From contig JAUCBJ010008071.1 of assembly GCA_032718475.1 (NCBI GenBank), positions 19,829 through 83,828 of the forward strand: a DNA stretch of 64,000 nt, written 5' to 3'. Every line of letters starts with the position of its first letter. Position 1 is the stretch's first letter. This document shows positions 33,101 to 43,127 of the stretch, piece by piece. The notes under the pieces were generated by a model that saw only the letters and a list, made by a program, of their open reading frames with translations, did no database searches and had not been told where the DNA came from. A program made the translations under genes and the position numbers. Source of the stretch: Nemertoderma westbladi. Lineage: Eukaryota > Xenacoelomorpha > Nemertodermatida > Nemertodermatidae.

Positions 33101-33982
33101 ACCAACAGCTTCGTCTTAAGTTTACGCCGACAGATCGCTCGCTTCGGGACGAGTAATACCATGAGATCGGATAAGGGAACGAATTTCATTGGTGCCAATA
33201 ACGAAATACAGGCTTACGTGAAGGACTGGAACCAAAGACAGGTGGACGATCAGCTAAGGATAACAGCGTCTAGCTGGACCTTCAACGCCGCCGACGCCCC
33301 TTGGTGGGGAGGAAGTTGGGAGAGATTAATTAGAAGTGTCAAGACTGCATTTCACTTTATAGTGCCATGCCGCGCGTATCTCACCGACGAACTTTTGCGG
33401 ACATTAATGGAGGAAATAGCTGCCTATCTCAACGAGAGACCGCTTATGCCAGTCTCATCGAGTCCCGATTCCCTGGAAGCGCTAACACCCGCGCACTTCC
33501 TACTGAAGAAACCTGTAGCCATGGTCCCACGATCGGAGATTGCCGACGGAGACGAATACTGCCGCCGAACTTGGCAACTTATGCAGTTGCTATCCCGTCG
33601 TTTCGCTGACCATTTCGAGAAACATTATCTGCCCACGCTACAACTTCGAACTAAGTGGTTTGCGCAGCAAGAAAACGTCAGCGCCAGAGATATGGTGCTT
33701 ATTGTAGATTCAGACCTCCCACGTAAATGGTGGCAGACAGGTCGTATCATCGAGACTCACATCTCGGATGATGGTTTAGTACGCTCGGTAGAACTCGTCG
33801 TCATGCGGCGTAACTTCAAGAAGCCAGGCATAATCTTTGAGACGCAACAACTCAACCGCCCAGTTGGTCGTTTATGTTTACTGGAAAGAGACAGAGAACT
33901 CTCCGGAAACTATGGAAGGCAAGACACTCTTCCCACGATCACCTCCCTAATTCCTCAAATATCTAGGGACTCCCCAACGTGA
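30110..33982 (+). CDS. pol: BEL/Pao Pol: reverse transcriptase, RNase H, integrase (open frame)
   Basis: At least 1290 codons without stop to TGA at 33982; the listed first codon is GTG inside a frame that stays open from about 30026, so it is not a real start and this is the continuation of a polyprotein. RT: DIEGMFLQV (Asp 251), AFGIISSPSNAC, and YMDD at 330-333 (many BEL elements have YVDD). RNase H: FGDASDMG near 510, RAELKAA, and WTDALLVLEY. Integrase: HSKLYHAG and CIPCRKA zinc motif near 887-925, then catalytic D959, D1021 and E1071 (VDLFGP, RSDKGTNF, GGSWERL). The C-terminal ~150 residues match the DUF5641 tail usual in BEL integrases (ALTPAHFLL). All catalytic residues are present, so only the upstream protease region is broken. 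Confidence 0.93.
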   Translation: MESSEVDELTEGTPYSSDNDDIYQLFDEENTIDLLTENKTWKNQVNLCQLIRPSEPIDYNDELNDEIERYNARTRDELAVRFFTQELVEPNSYDKALSIEEERAKQIQETTTRFLKDQGRYEISLPFRKREPRFINNRPLAEKRIAQLHRRLTANASAKEMYQTQLKKFITKGYAERVPEGTPVTERTYYLTHHYVPKPGKPHEVRVVFDGSALYMGQSLNSELLPGPNLLQSLLGILLRLRQYSIAFASDIEGMFLQVKALDRDRDSLRFLWWPEGDLNQKPVEYWMTIQAFGIISSPSNACSVVRTTANDNRDAFSKEVIDNIKRNIYMDDNLRSLPSVEEAIDVAKGTVECLKRGGFRLTKFTSNSREFLEAIPVEDRGAKDLDLIKDDLPETKTLGLKWDTERDILFFQLKQRDNPVRTKRICLSILSTYFDPLGFISPVILIARSLVQQMWLENHSWDDPLKGELLKKWMKWEDSLPAIENFIISRAYFGHVLPTYSYQLHVFGDASDMGIGIVAYLRVETPDGIKVALVTSKALINNKLKVPRAELKAALYATAIGRNVTEQIDYPLEKTVYWTDALLVLEYLTNEVCQFSVFVTNRVAIILSRTKIDQWRHCPGTINPADIASRGATPQELIDTPDWLGGPDFLSKEEDEWPPHLTTAEIRQAKGAETVKPKTRASKSKLFKPTIDLSVLHTSGNDASDPQSLDTNKSVVEIRDRDWKSGIPDISQGISPLLQRAMHHYSSWNRLCKAVTYLRRCFHHHYSRTKTISDTAPLTSAQVHVIKNLPKYKTSDRFLKEKISHQEHEETNKQILRLLQCYEDSDKYFLLLRNPQMRLRDRFSSTMIDGLIRVGGRLTNAPLSFDTKFPILIRNLEVQIKMIVDVHSKLYHAGRERVLREIRTRYYFDKPRRALNQVLRNCIPCRKAFSRPLTQREAELRRERVSFYEPPFTNTGVDLFGPIEVYRARTIVKRWCVIFVCMTCRAIHLDMVNDLSTNSFVLSLRRQIARFGTSNTMRSDKGTNFIGANNEIQAYVKDWNQRQVDDQLRITASSWTFNAADAPWWGGSWERLIRSVKTAFHFIVPCRAYLTDELLRTLMEEIAAYLNERPLMPVSSSPDSLEALTPAHFLLKKPVAMVPRSEIADGDEYCRRTWQLMQLLSRRFADHFEKHYLPTLQLRTKWFAQQENVSARDMVLIVDSDLPRKWWQTGRIIETHISDDGLVRSVELVVMRRNFKKPGIIFETQQLNRPVGRLCLLERDRELSGNYGRQDTLPTITSLIPQISRDSPT

Positions 33983-35609
33983 TACGTCTGGAGTGGGTGT
34001 ATGACTATATTGTTTTATCTATTTTTATTATATTTTTATATGCGAACTTTATTATGTACTTTATTATAATCGTTTTTATTCAATTTTATTTAGTAGAAGG
34101 TTATTTTAGATTATTTGGTATATTAGTGCAATATATTAGTGTTTATTACGTAATTACATATATAATATATATTTAGTATGACGGCGAGAAATAATTTTTC
34201 TCTTTCCTTACTGTCCGTATCATATTATAAATACGTGACTACAGTAAGATGAAATGTCCGTACTTATTAAAGTACAATAAAGCCACTACTATATTCAAGT
34301 ATTATTGGTAGGCAGAGTATTAGGAATGCAAAGTTCAGATCCTCGTGTCTCGGCTAAACCAAGCTCTGGGTAGACCTTGGAAACGACTTGCCTCTTCACA
34401 CTGACATTGCTTCGTGCGATATTGCTCTTCTACCTTATATTAAATAATACATATAGTAGCGTGATGTCCATATAACAGTAGCGTAAAACGCAAATAAATC
34501 TGTTAAACCTTTTGACCATCTGTAATTCTAGTCGATTAAGATATCGCGGCACCCACCGATATACTTGAAAGACAAATTCTAGAATCAGTGGTTAACGTCC
34601 CCAGACAAGTTCTGGAATAAATTGGTGCCCATCTTGAATATTAATTTAATATTTATTAAAATCTGTAAAATTCAAATCCTTTAAAATTTCTAGTCAATTA
34701 AGATATCGCAGCACTTACCGATACTCTTAAAAGACAATTTTATAGAATTAGGGATCCTCAGTCCCCAGACATGCTCTGGAATAAAAATTATCATATATAT
34801 TATTTTAACATCAAATAATAAAATTCACGGGAATAAATTTAAATTCATATTTTAAATGAATTTCATAAATTGTCGTTTTGTGCAATTTATAACATTCCCA
34901 AAATTCCATTAATTAATAGATCATGGGAGCGGAGATTCATCCTATTGAGTGTATTAGAGTGCGAGAATCTCCAACATATAGTCAATAGCCGATAAAATTA
35001 ATAAAATCATGCATAAAGAGGATATTGACAATTAAAGAATTACTATTAAATAGCATCCCAGATCTGTATGCATGAGAATTACCCTAATTCTACCGCTAGC
35101 ATTCCATAATGTCACCATAGCAACACCCACGCTAGAATTAGAAGCAAGTTAAGAGAACAATAGAAAGCTTGTCCCATTGCATAGCATAGAGAATACATAG
35201 CACACTGTTAGTATCCAAGGATACACAGTAATAACGTGACATTCTGGAAGGCACTGACTAACGGACAAATGGCCTGTATGTGTACAATTGGTGACAGTTG
35301 TGTGGAATTTGTGCGTTTATAGGTGAATGTTACTGCTAAAGTATGTTTACAGTAGCTAGTCGCAATTGTAAAAGTAGCCCAACTCTCCTATAGAAAGAAC
35401 CTCAAGTGGATCCAAGCCTTTGGGACGGACAGTGGAGTGACTTGTGCCGGTTATCGTTGTCGTGCTGTTGCTACATGTTGGCGTAAACACCGCGACGACG
35501 GTACATCGGCGCTGAGAATCCCACTGTCCGGGGGCAAAGAGAGGTAGGCAGCGACGCCCGCTTGCCTAAACATAAACTCATTTGATATTAATAAACTCAG
35601 ATAGCAGAT
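33983..35609 (+). other. spacer between pol and the two unknown ORFs
   Basis: AT-rich. AATAAA occurs at 34276 (in GTACAATAAAGCC), a possible polyadenylation signal for the pol transcript. A duplicated hairpin-bearing segment is listed separately. The last 200 bases (35400-35600) are GC-richer and lead to the ATG at 35610. No LTR matching the region upstream of gag was found. Confidence 0.5.
34525..34786 (+). repeat. two diverged ~98-bp direct repeats, each with a conserved hairpin
   Basis: 34525-34622 and 34688-34786 share TCTAGTCGATTAAGATATCG, CCGATA.. and the block CCCCAGAC(AAGT/ATGC)TCTGGAATA. Each can fold CCAGA-N5-TCTGG, with the loop differing but the stem kept. This may be an RNA or DNA structural element belonging to the retroelement or to the following ORFs. 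Confidence 0.7.
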
Positions 35610-37862
35610 ATGACGGAGTTGATAGAAGATGATCTTGGTATTAGGGAGCGATATACTCTACCTTTGCAAGCATTTGTGGATAGCTTAATACGCGGTGAAG
35701 CCGATCCAACCATTACGGAGGACGATGGTCGTTATATCGAACCGCCGATGTCCCAAGAGCAACTTGCGCGTGAATTGGATTATCGAAAATTCACCGCTCG
35801 CTATACGAATCGTAAGGGTACGTATATGGACTTCTTAACTACCGGCCATCCTATCGATTTACATGATACGGACGATGTAGATACAGAGAGGGAAATGGTT
35901 CTATTTAAATATCATACCCAGCGGAGTCGTAACGATAAACCGAGAATAGATCACGAAAATTCTATTCGTAATAGACTGGAAAGAGAAAACGTTGAAGAAC
36001 CGGATAAACGCATCGACTTCAACGAATACCTAGAATTTTTGAGAGAAACCTATCTCAACATCGCCAGTCAGCAGAACCTAGAGACTCGATATCCTCAAGG
36101 TATACATCATGACCCTGTGGTAGAACTCAAACGGCTCTATTTCACGATGATGTATCTTACCGCCGATCGTCCACTACCTGTTATCCCGGATAGTTTTGAA
36201 CAAATGGAAGAATATTGCAAAACTGGAGAACGATCACCCGCGTTTCCTCTACAGGACGTACGTCTTTGGTATTATTGTGACGAATGCCCTAGACCCAACC
36301 AACAAACTGAAAGACACAAACAACCGCGGAGACGTTGCGCTAAACACAGCTTTACGCGTTACACTTACGGGAGTTTCGAGCGAAACCTGTTCGACGTACC
36401 ACCTACGATCGCTCGTCTTAAACGATCACTGAATAAACCCATGATCAGAGTTCCGGAATACTCGGTCAGGCCTCCTCATTCCCTAGTGAGACCTCAAACT
36501 CTTGATCCTAACAGTATCACTGATCCTCCCGAACTATATTCCCTGTTCAAAGACTTAGTGTTACCCGAACAATTAATCGGTGGTGCTCCGGTAGTGGGTT
36601 CGTTAGACATTCGCCCATCCTACTTAGCCGGATTGGGACGCGGGCAGCTAATATCGCCCTTTGATCCTTACAATCGTCCAGGATTAAACCCGATGCAACC
36701 CGCCACGGAAGTCGAGGAGAGCGTTATAAGAAACGCTTTAGACGCTATTCGACAGAAGATCGGAAAGGGAACACAAGATTGTTTAGAGAAACGTAAATTA
36801 CAACAACAAGTCCAATCGGTGAAGGAGTTAGCCTTGCCACAGTTCGATAGAGAAATCCAAAACCTCGAGGAAGACATCGAGCTTGGACGCACGTATTCTC
36901 TACAAGAATTTTTAGATGAACGCTTACAGAGACAAGCGGAAGAAAATCTACTCGAGGAGAAACACACGAAAATGGACGAGAGAGAAGAAGCCGCTTTAGC
37001 CCAACCTGAAGCTCAAATCCTTATGACGGACCTCTACTCTCAAACCATTCGTCATCCCTCGATGATTCCACATTTCGGAGACAAACTTTTCGCGACGATA
37101 CAACCTCAACCGGTTGATATCAGTACAGGATCGCAAAATCTTATCGCTGACGCCCCTATGTTACAGCGTCCGCCGATAGAGGCCGCTCGTGTTGACGGTA
37201 TACTCGTTGAACCTCCGGACAATCGAGCAGATCTTGTCCGTCGTATGGTACACGATGTCAACATACGCGCTAGACCTTTACAGAACTCGTTTTATGGGAT
37301 TAAAGACCACCCTTATTACGTTAATCTGACTCAATATTATATGGTAAAACCAGAAGACCCGACGCATAATTTAAAGTTTCCACCACTGATAAATCCTCTA
37401 GACATTGTCGAACTCGAACAATTGCAGAAACATCTGGATCAGTTAGTAAAAGTAAACTCATTTAGAAAACCATATAACATTTCTAGAATCGAGAAAGATA
37501 TAGAACCCCCTTATAATCTCGATGGATTTATTAAAACTCGATTAGTCCATTGGAATCTAGATGTATTATTTGAAGAAGAGAAAATACAAAGATATGGAAA
37601 TGTGGAGTCGTATACCACTCGGCACATGAAGTATAGTGATCTCCCTGACGCTAACCAATGCGCCACCTTGTGGCATCCAGTAGGGATGACCCTAGAGAAC
37701 GCCACCAAGGAGTGGAATGAAACTCTTAATGTTATTGAGATGTATGGAGTTGTCACCTACGATAATGAAGGTAGCGTTCCGGTCGGAGAACTAGGAACTA
37801 CGCGCATGATCCACATACGCGGATTAGCTGGTTCTACCCACGTGTTTACTCGACGTGATTGA
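35610..37862 (+). CDS. unknown intronless ORF A (750 aa) downstream of pol
   Basis: I do not recognise this protein. ATG 35610 (context AGATATGA) opens 750 codons ending TGA 37862. It is hydrophilic, with no signal peptide or membrane segment. Visible features: an acidic N-terminus (MTELIEDDLGIRERY); a possible zinc site C223-x2-C226 ... C243-x2-H246 in a basic context (WYYCDEC ... RRRCAKH); a Pro-rich middle (PHSLVRPQ, DPPELYSLF); and a Gln/Glu/Leu-rich, probably helical section at about 400-460 (LQQQVQSVKELALPQFDREI). It lies 1.6 kb 3' of pol on the same strand and overlaps ORF B in another frame. Long, uninterrupted and intronless coding next to gag-pol suggests a mobile-element or viral origin. 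It is not an envelope-like protein. Alternatives: gag-like protein of a second element, or an endogenised gene. Confidence 0.8.
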   Translation: MTELIEDDLGIRERYTLPLQAFVDSLIRGEADPTITEDDGRYIEPPMSQEQLARELDYRKFTARYTNRKGTYMDFLTTGHPIDLHDTDDVDTEREMVLFKYHTQRSRNDKPRIDHENSIRNRLERENVEEPDKRIDFNEYLEFLRETYLNIASQQNLETRYPQGIHHDPVVELKRLYFTMMYLTADRPLPVIPDSFEQMEEYCKTGERSPAFPLQDVRLWYYCDECPRPNQQTERHKQPRRRCAKHSFTRYTYGSFERNLFDVPPTIARLKRSLNKPMIRVPEYSVRPPHSLVRPQTLDPNSITDPPELYSLFKDLVLPEQLIGGAPVVGSLDIRPSYLAGLGRGQLISPFDPYNRPGLNPMQPATEVEESVIRNALDAIRQKIGKGTQDCLEKRKLQQQVQSVKELALPQFDREIQNLEEDIELGRTYSLQEFLDERLQRQAEENLLEEKHTKMDEREEAALAQPEAQILMTDLYSQTIRHPSMIPHFGDKLFATIQPQPVDISTGSQNLIADAPMLQRPPIEAARVDGILVEPPDNRADLVRRMVHDVNIRARPLQNSFYGIKDHPYYVNLTQYYMVKPEDPTHNLKFPPLINPLDIVELEQLQKHLDQLVKVNSFRKPYNISRIEKDIEPPYNLDGFIKTRLVHWNLDVLFEEEKIQRYGNVESYTTRHMKYSDLPDANQCATLWHPVGMTLENATKEWNETLNVIEMYGVVTYDNEGSVPVGELGTTRMIHIRGLAGSTHVFTRRD
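37828..37862 (+). other. overlap of ORF A and ORF B (+1 frame)
   Basis: ORF B is open from 37828 (after TAG at 37825) and ORF A ends at 37862, giving 35 shared bases. ORF B has no ATG in the overlap; its only near-start is GTG 37855, and its first ATG is at 37963 in a strong context (GCCATGG). Expression of a fused product would need a +1 (or -2) frameshift before TGA 37860-37862; otherwise reinitiation or internal initiation at 37963. Confidence 0.75.
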
Positions 37863-39852
37863 TTATTCCTTTGAAACTCTCACCGAAACACAAAGGAATC
37901 TCCGACATGGACAATTCGAACTCGCGCAGCGTTACGTCATTGACACCGAACGCAAACCGGCCATGGGTATCGATGGATCGATGTTACCCCAGCCCGCACT
38001 CGAGATGTTGTTCAACGAAAGAATCCTTAAAATCGGCTCAGCTGTTTATGGAGATCTCCAAAACGACTTTCGGAATATGGAGAACATTCCATACCCTTTC
38101 GTTGATACTCAGCTGATTGCTCCCTGGGCAGAAGGTCGAGGTTTCTTCCGCACCATGTATGCTAATACGTCTAGCAACATTACAAAGGTGCAACGAACTT
38201 CCATCGGACATCTTGCCTTTCAGGAATACGGATGGAATTTCAAAGTCGGAAATCCCATTAACTATCAACAAGTATACGGAGACCATTATTCTCGATTATA
38301 CTTTGATGGACCATTGACCGCACCTGGCGCCGTGTATAGCTTCATGAGTGTTCCACTCCGTCCCTCCTTAGCTATATACACGATCTTTGAAAACACCGCA
38401 CTTGCCGGTTGGCTAGCCGATGTGTGCAGTCGTACTATACGCGCCCATCCATTAATACTTGGGACCAAACTCGCTAAGCTAGATGAACATAATAAATTCA
38501 TCCGCTTCGAATGTTTCCGGCGATTTTTAACCCCATTCCGCAACGTGGATAGCCAATTTAAAGACCGCGCTTTGACCAAGCTCAGCCTAAGAAACTCAGC
38601 TGCAGAGAAGTTGGATAGCGCTGGATTCGCCATTTTCAAAGAGATTTGTATATCGAACTTGCACTCCTCTGTTATACAAAGACCTCGAATCCCCACAGGT
38701 TATTCTGTCGTGGAAATTCAGACAATAGGTCCACCTGAAGAGACAGACACGCCCACCTCAGCTATGCACTTGGAAGACGAACCAATATGTCTAGAATCTG
38801 AGGAGATTCAGCCTATCGCGCCCCGGAACAGCGACAATGATTACATCATAGAATGGTATCAAGGTCCACAGTGTCTCACTGCGTACGATTATCGACATGC
38901 CAACTATGTTTCTAGGCAACGTTGTCGGTTATGCGCATCGAGAGACCATGATACGCCCATGGACACAAACGTCCGCTGTTCCTATTTCCAAGAACAACCG
39001 ACTATGGAAATTTATTGCGCATATTGCAGACTCAATAACTTGCACATTTTTGCGGTTTGCCCTCAATTTATGACTCAATGTCACCATTGTCAACTAAAGG
39101 GACACGCCAGTTTCGATTGCCCTTTTAATCGCGATTTGGAAAGCGTAGATGAAATGATCACACTACGTTACATCAGAGTTTGGGAAGCGAACGCTGATTT
39201 ACATTGTGATTCGCGCCATCGTTATTATCCTGGACGCGCTTACGAAGGAGTTTATGCGTTCCATCCTTATCTATTCGCTTCTGTCGAACAGAAATCACGC
39301 ATATCGAGTTACGAGCTACTGAAGCGCGTCGGAGAATGTATTTCAACCAAATTCGTACGCAAATTTCTCAGGAGTGTTAATCCTAGCGACCTTCATTCCT
39401 ATAACTTAATCAATTATATCCGTCAGGATCCGGACTATGGAGACTTATTTGTTAACTCACACCCCGAGTTACAGGAAGTATATCGACGGCCTTACGAATA
39501 CCGAGCCCGCGAACGCGAGTTGGAAAGAACCATTAAACCCCGGAGGTTTCTAACTGCCTATGGTCCACCCACGGCTCTCGTTCAGACCACTCGTAAAGGA
39601 CCCGTAAGAGCGGCTGTCTTAAAACGAGCTCTCAAAGCCGTTAGACCCCTCTCCCCCGACGTTGATGTCAATCAACCCGGTACTTCGACTGGCGGATACA
39701 CCGACCATAATCCTACACCCTCTGATGCAATCATATTGCACCCTTCACCCAGGAGTTATAGCCCTCCTTGTAAAGTGGCTCGCCCCAAAGAGAAAAAGAC
39801 TCTGGCTAGCTTTAAAAAACTGCGTAAACGCCGTCCGCGCAAGAAAGACTAA
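37855..39852 (+). CDS. unknown ORF B (665 codons) with zinc-knuckle-like motifs
   Basis: Not recognised as a whole. The frame runs from GTG 37855 (first ATG 37963) to TAA 39852. Residues about 357-375 (CRLC ... H365 ... C375), 388-402 (CAYCRLNNLHIFAVC, C-x2-C-x5-H-x4-C) and 409-422 (CHHCQLKGHASFDC, exact C-x2-C-x4-H-x4-C) form three consecutive CCHC-type zinc-knuckle-like motifs, as in retroelement nucleocapsids. The last ~25 residues are strongly basic (KKLRKRRPRKKD), a likely nuclear-localisation or nucleic-acid-binding tail. There are no reverse transcriptase or protease motifs. With ORF A it may form a two-part Gag-like or nucleic-acid-binding module. The base and codon character resembles pol rather than the AT-rich flanks. 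Confidence 0.8.
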   Translation: MIDYSFETLTETQRNLRHGQFELAQRYVIDTERKPAMGIDGSMLPQPALEMLFNERILKIGSAVYGDLQNDFRNMENIPYPFVDTQLIAPWAEGRGFFRTMYANTSSNITKVQRTSIGHLAFQEYGWNFKVGNPINYQQVYGDHYSRLYFDGPLTAPGAVYSFMSVPLRPSLAIYTIFENTALAGWLADVCSRTIRAHPLILGTKLAKLDEHNKFIRFECFRRFLTPFRNVDSQFKDRALTKLSLRNSAAEKLDSAGFAIFKEICISNLHSSVIQRPRIPTGYSVVEIQTIGPPEETDTPTSAMHLEDEPICLESEEIQPIAPRNSDNDYIIEWYQGPQCLTAYDYRHANYVSRQRCRLCASRDHDTPMDTNVRCSYFQEQPTMEIYCAYCRLNNLHIFAVCPQFMTQCHHCQLKGHASFDCPFNRDLESVDEMITLRYIRVWEANADLHCDSRHRYYPGRAYEGVYAFHPYLFASVEQKSRISSYELLKRVGECISTKFVRKFLRSVNPSDLHSYNLINYIRQDPDYGDLFVNSHPELQEVYRRPYEYRARERELERTIKPRRFLTAYGPPTALVQTTRKGPVRAAVLKRALKAVRPLSPDVDVNQPGTSTGGYTDHNPTPSDAIILHPSPRSYSPPCKVARPKEKKTLASFKKLRKRRPRKKD

Positions 39853-40904
39853 CTGTTTAGAGTATTTACATATATTAGAAACTGTGATTTTTGTATATTT
39901 ATAAACTTGAATCCCATTTTCTGGGAGCGGTGTAAACTTTATAAGTCCCCCTCGTCCGCAAAGTACCGTTATAGGTGTTTTAACGGACATAAAAGTCATT
40001 CTTCTGTATGTGTGCTTTGGCGGACATGGTAAGGCAAAAAACCCGCAATGCGTCAAATACCCTGGCACAGCTTAGCCTTGATGATTCAGATTACGACATC
40101 TAACAGCTGGTTGCTGACATGGAAACGGCCATTGGACACATGGTTCTTTGTTTAGCTTAACAGCCAATCAGAGCGATTTTTTCTGTCGATGTGGAGATAT
40201 TTGGCAGATCATGCTAGGAGTGTTCAGTCTTACTGTTTTTTCTTGATACTGTTTTGTTGTTTCTATCTAGGCCAGGAACACCGGCTCTAGAGTCAATTCG
40301 TTTCAGACTTTAGAAGAAACATTAGTAGGCTTAGATTATAGAGCGTATAACTATTATCTTAACAACTCAATCGGCACATATATTGTCATATCATATCTTA
40401 ACCTACCGTCTTAATGCTTTTTACTGTTGTTATTATTTTGTATCAGTTGGTTGAATATTATTTGGAGAACATCTATAAAGAACCCAAATTTCCCAATTTT
40501 CTTGATACACTACAGGTTAGAGAGACAGGTTACATATAGCGATTGCGACTTATATTATTGTGGTTTGTAGTGAATTTAATGCTATTTGATAATCACTACA
40601 TGAGTCAATTGCTGTTCTCTTTATATATGATAAAATTCATTGACAGTCGGCAGATTAGTGTGCATGATTGTGACTGATAACTAAGCATTTCCTAAAGAAT
40701 GCGCCTCATACGTGAATCATAAGCCTTACCGACTTACCGTTGTGTTTAGTATAAGTCATATCTCTGTTTACCTAGATAGAGCGTCACGTCCTAAAGGAAC
40801 TGTTAATATTTCCCGAAAGTGAATAATATTGGTCAGAAATTATTTATTAACGATCAATCGAATAATACAGTAAGCTTACACTGCAATAACAATCTAAGCC
40901 CTCC
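39853..40904 (+). other. downstream region of ORF B, non-coding
   Basis: No exon. A GGGAGCGGTGTAAAC word (39924-39938) shares GGGAGCGG with 34925-34932 and could be a polypurine-like tract, but no LTR follows that I can pair. Confidence 0.4.
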
Positions 40905-41081
40905 GAATCCAGTCTCCCGGGTATATCCAGCGGGTGAATGGACGCGCACTAGGCTGGCTTCGGCTAATGTTGTGTTTATTGGTATTAAATACTTGTCATA
41001 TTCTAAAGTCTATTTATAAACCAAAAGACATATAAATTTTGGCAGGTTAAACTGCTAAAGGTCTTCAAAAGCGCGTACAAT
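40905..41081 (+). repeat. 177-bp direct repeat, right copy
   Basis: About 98% identical to 22163-22339 in the same orientation. It ends with the same GCGCGTACAAT. The flanking bases (TATTG right; CCTCC left) do not form a target-site duplication with the left copy. Confidence 0.9.
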
Positions 41082-43127
41082 TATTGAACTCTGGTATGAT
41101 TATTGATTATGTGAATTATTGCCTAATACATTGAATTGGGTAAACTAAAAAATAATACATACACATACCAACGAACCAACAACATGCATAGAATCTAGTA
41201 ATTGTTATATTGTTATCAATATTTCAATATTTTTATTATTAATTAAACAAGGAAATGCATTTTTCACATTTTAAATAAATTTACCCCAAGATCCCGTTGT
41301 ACCATATATGGAACGTCTCTAAACTGAATGAAGATAATATGAACATTATTTAATTTTCATCTACTAGTTCATTTGTATCCCAATTAAGGTATTTTGACAA
41401 AAAAATAATTTTATTTACCACAGAAATTAATTCGGGATCGAAAGGGTTAATGAAGTATTAATTGCCATTTAGTATTAATAACATATAATAAGTTCATTGC
41501 AATTTCAAAACATTGAAACTATAATTTTCCGATTTTAAGACAAAATTAGGATGAAACTTTAAGTATCTCTTTGTGGTCCTATGGAATCTGAACCGGTTAT
41601 TACGTTACGGTATTTTCGGTAATACGCAATTATTTTTTTCGGAATACAGTAACGTAACGTAATTTGGAAATTATTCCGTAACGTAATACCGTAACGTAAC
41701 GTAACGTAAAACTGTAACTTGCCAATGATACGAGATAAAAGCAGTTAATTATGTTAGTTGCAGTAAAAAAAACGGCATTTTCAGCTTTTCCAATATAGTT
41801 TCTAATTAATTAAAGTGATTTGCCTTAAGAGATTTGTTTTTTTAAATTGATCTAAACATAATTTACTTAATAAAATGCCCCTTTTCTCCACCAGGGTTTT
41901 TTCTAAATATGTTTTAGAGAAATTTTTAAATGAAAATAGCGATTTCTAAATTTTTTAATTTGTTTAGAAATATTTATAAAACTAAAAATTGAAAGTAACA
42001 AATTTTTTTACTTTACAGAGTTTGAAATAGAAACACCTATAAATCAGAAATTAATATTACTTAATACATTAGCCATATTTAATTTTTGTTTGTCACCAAA
42101 ATCGACCTTGAAACTCTAAATCTAATTCATCATCATCAGTTTCAGTTATACCATGGAAACTGGACGCAATTCCCGCCTTGGCGAATTAATATCCCGCCTC
42201 AATGTTAAATTCTCAAGTTAGGGAAAGAATCAGGTTACAGTGACACGATATTTTAACCTAAACAATAAACTAAACACAAAGGAACAGGTTACAGTTTTAT
42301 TTTTAAGAGTAAATCAGCTGTTATTTGCGTCGAATTTCCCCTGGAGAAGGATGAATTTTTATTTCGTCCAGTTTCCCCCTTATCTGACCATGGAATACTC
42401 CATAGTATTCCATGGTTTTACCAATTCCTATAATATCAGATGAACTCATTTGTGGTATTATTTTACGTAGATTGACATAGACTGCATACAATCATTACAG
42501 TCTAAGAGTGTTTCACTGTCATTCCCGTAATTTAAAGTCTTTTTAGAGCACTTTTAAAGGAAACTTATGAAAAATAATGGCTGTAGTTGATTAGGTGCAG
42601 TTAGCTGAGGCTGTGGGTCGTATCGTTACAGTAGAAAAGGACCAAGTGCGAACGGGAGGTAATTTTACCTGGAACTTTAGGCATTCAATTTAGGCATTCA
42701 ACCTGACCTGGGTGAATGAAAACGGCAACATTGGAAGTTTTAAATTACCTTGATAGTTTTGGAAATGCATTTACATGCGCTAAATAATGAAACCTGGGTG
42801 TTTTTTAATATAGAAATCCGTTTAAATTGAAGCCATCTGTTATTGGTTACGGTATCAATTATGATAAAATAACATTACCAATAATCTGCCTACAGAATAT
42901 ATGATACTGAACTAGAGAAGTTAATTGAGCGTTATGATAATAATTTGAACAAATTTCCCCTCCAGTTCTTTATGTAACAAAGAAAATATAAGCATTTAAT
43001 TGAATTTCAACAACAAGAACTTTAAACGTATTTATCTCAAAATTGTTTGTTCCGCGTGGCGAGACCTCTAGTATTCACTCAGTTGTTGTTGTTAATTTCT
43101 CGTTAGATTTTGGTATTAAGAATTGAT
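41082..43127. other. AT-rich non-coding stretch with small repeats
   Basis: Contains an inverted repeat built of GTAACGTAA words (arms 41600-41614 and 41685-41699) and a copy of the dispersed repeat (about 42195-42345: CAATAAACTAAAC, GAACAGGTTACAGTTTT, TTATTTGCGTCGAATTTCCC). No exon is supported. Confidence 0.55.

Noticed and set aside
35610-39852. ORF A/ORF B as an envelope gene or a Polinton/Maverick part
   Set aside because: No signal peptide, membrane segment, polymerase B, packaging ATPase or capsid motif could be seen.
22163-41081. Calling the 177-bp repeats true LTRs
   Set aside because: No TG...CA ends, no target-site duplication, no recognisable primer-binding site next to the left copy; kept as a hypothesis only.
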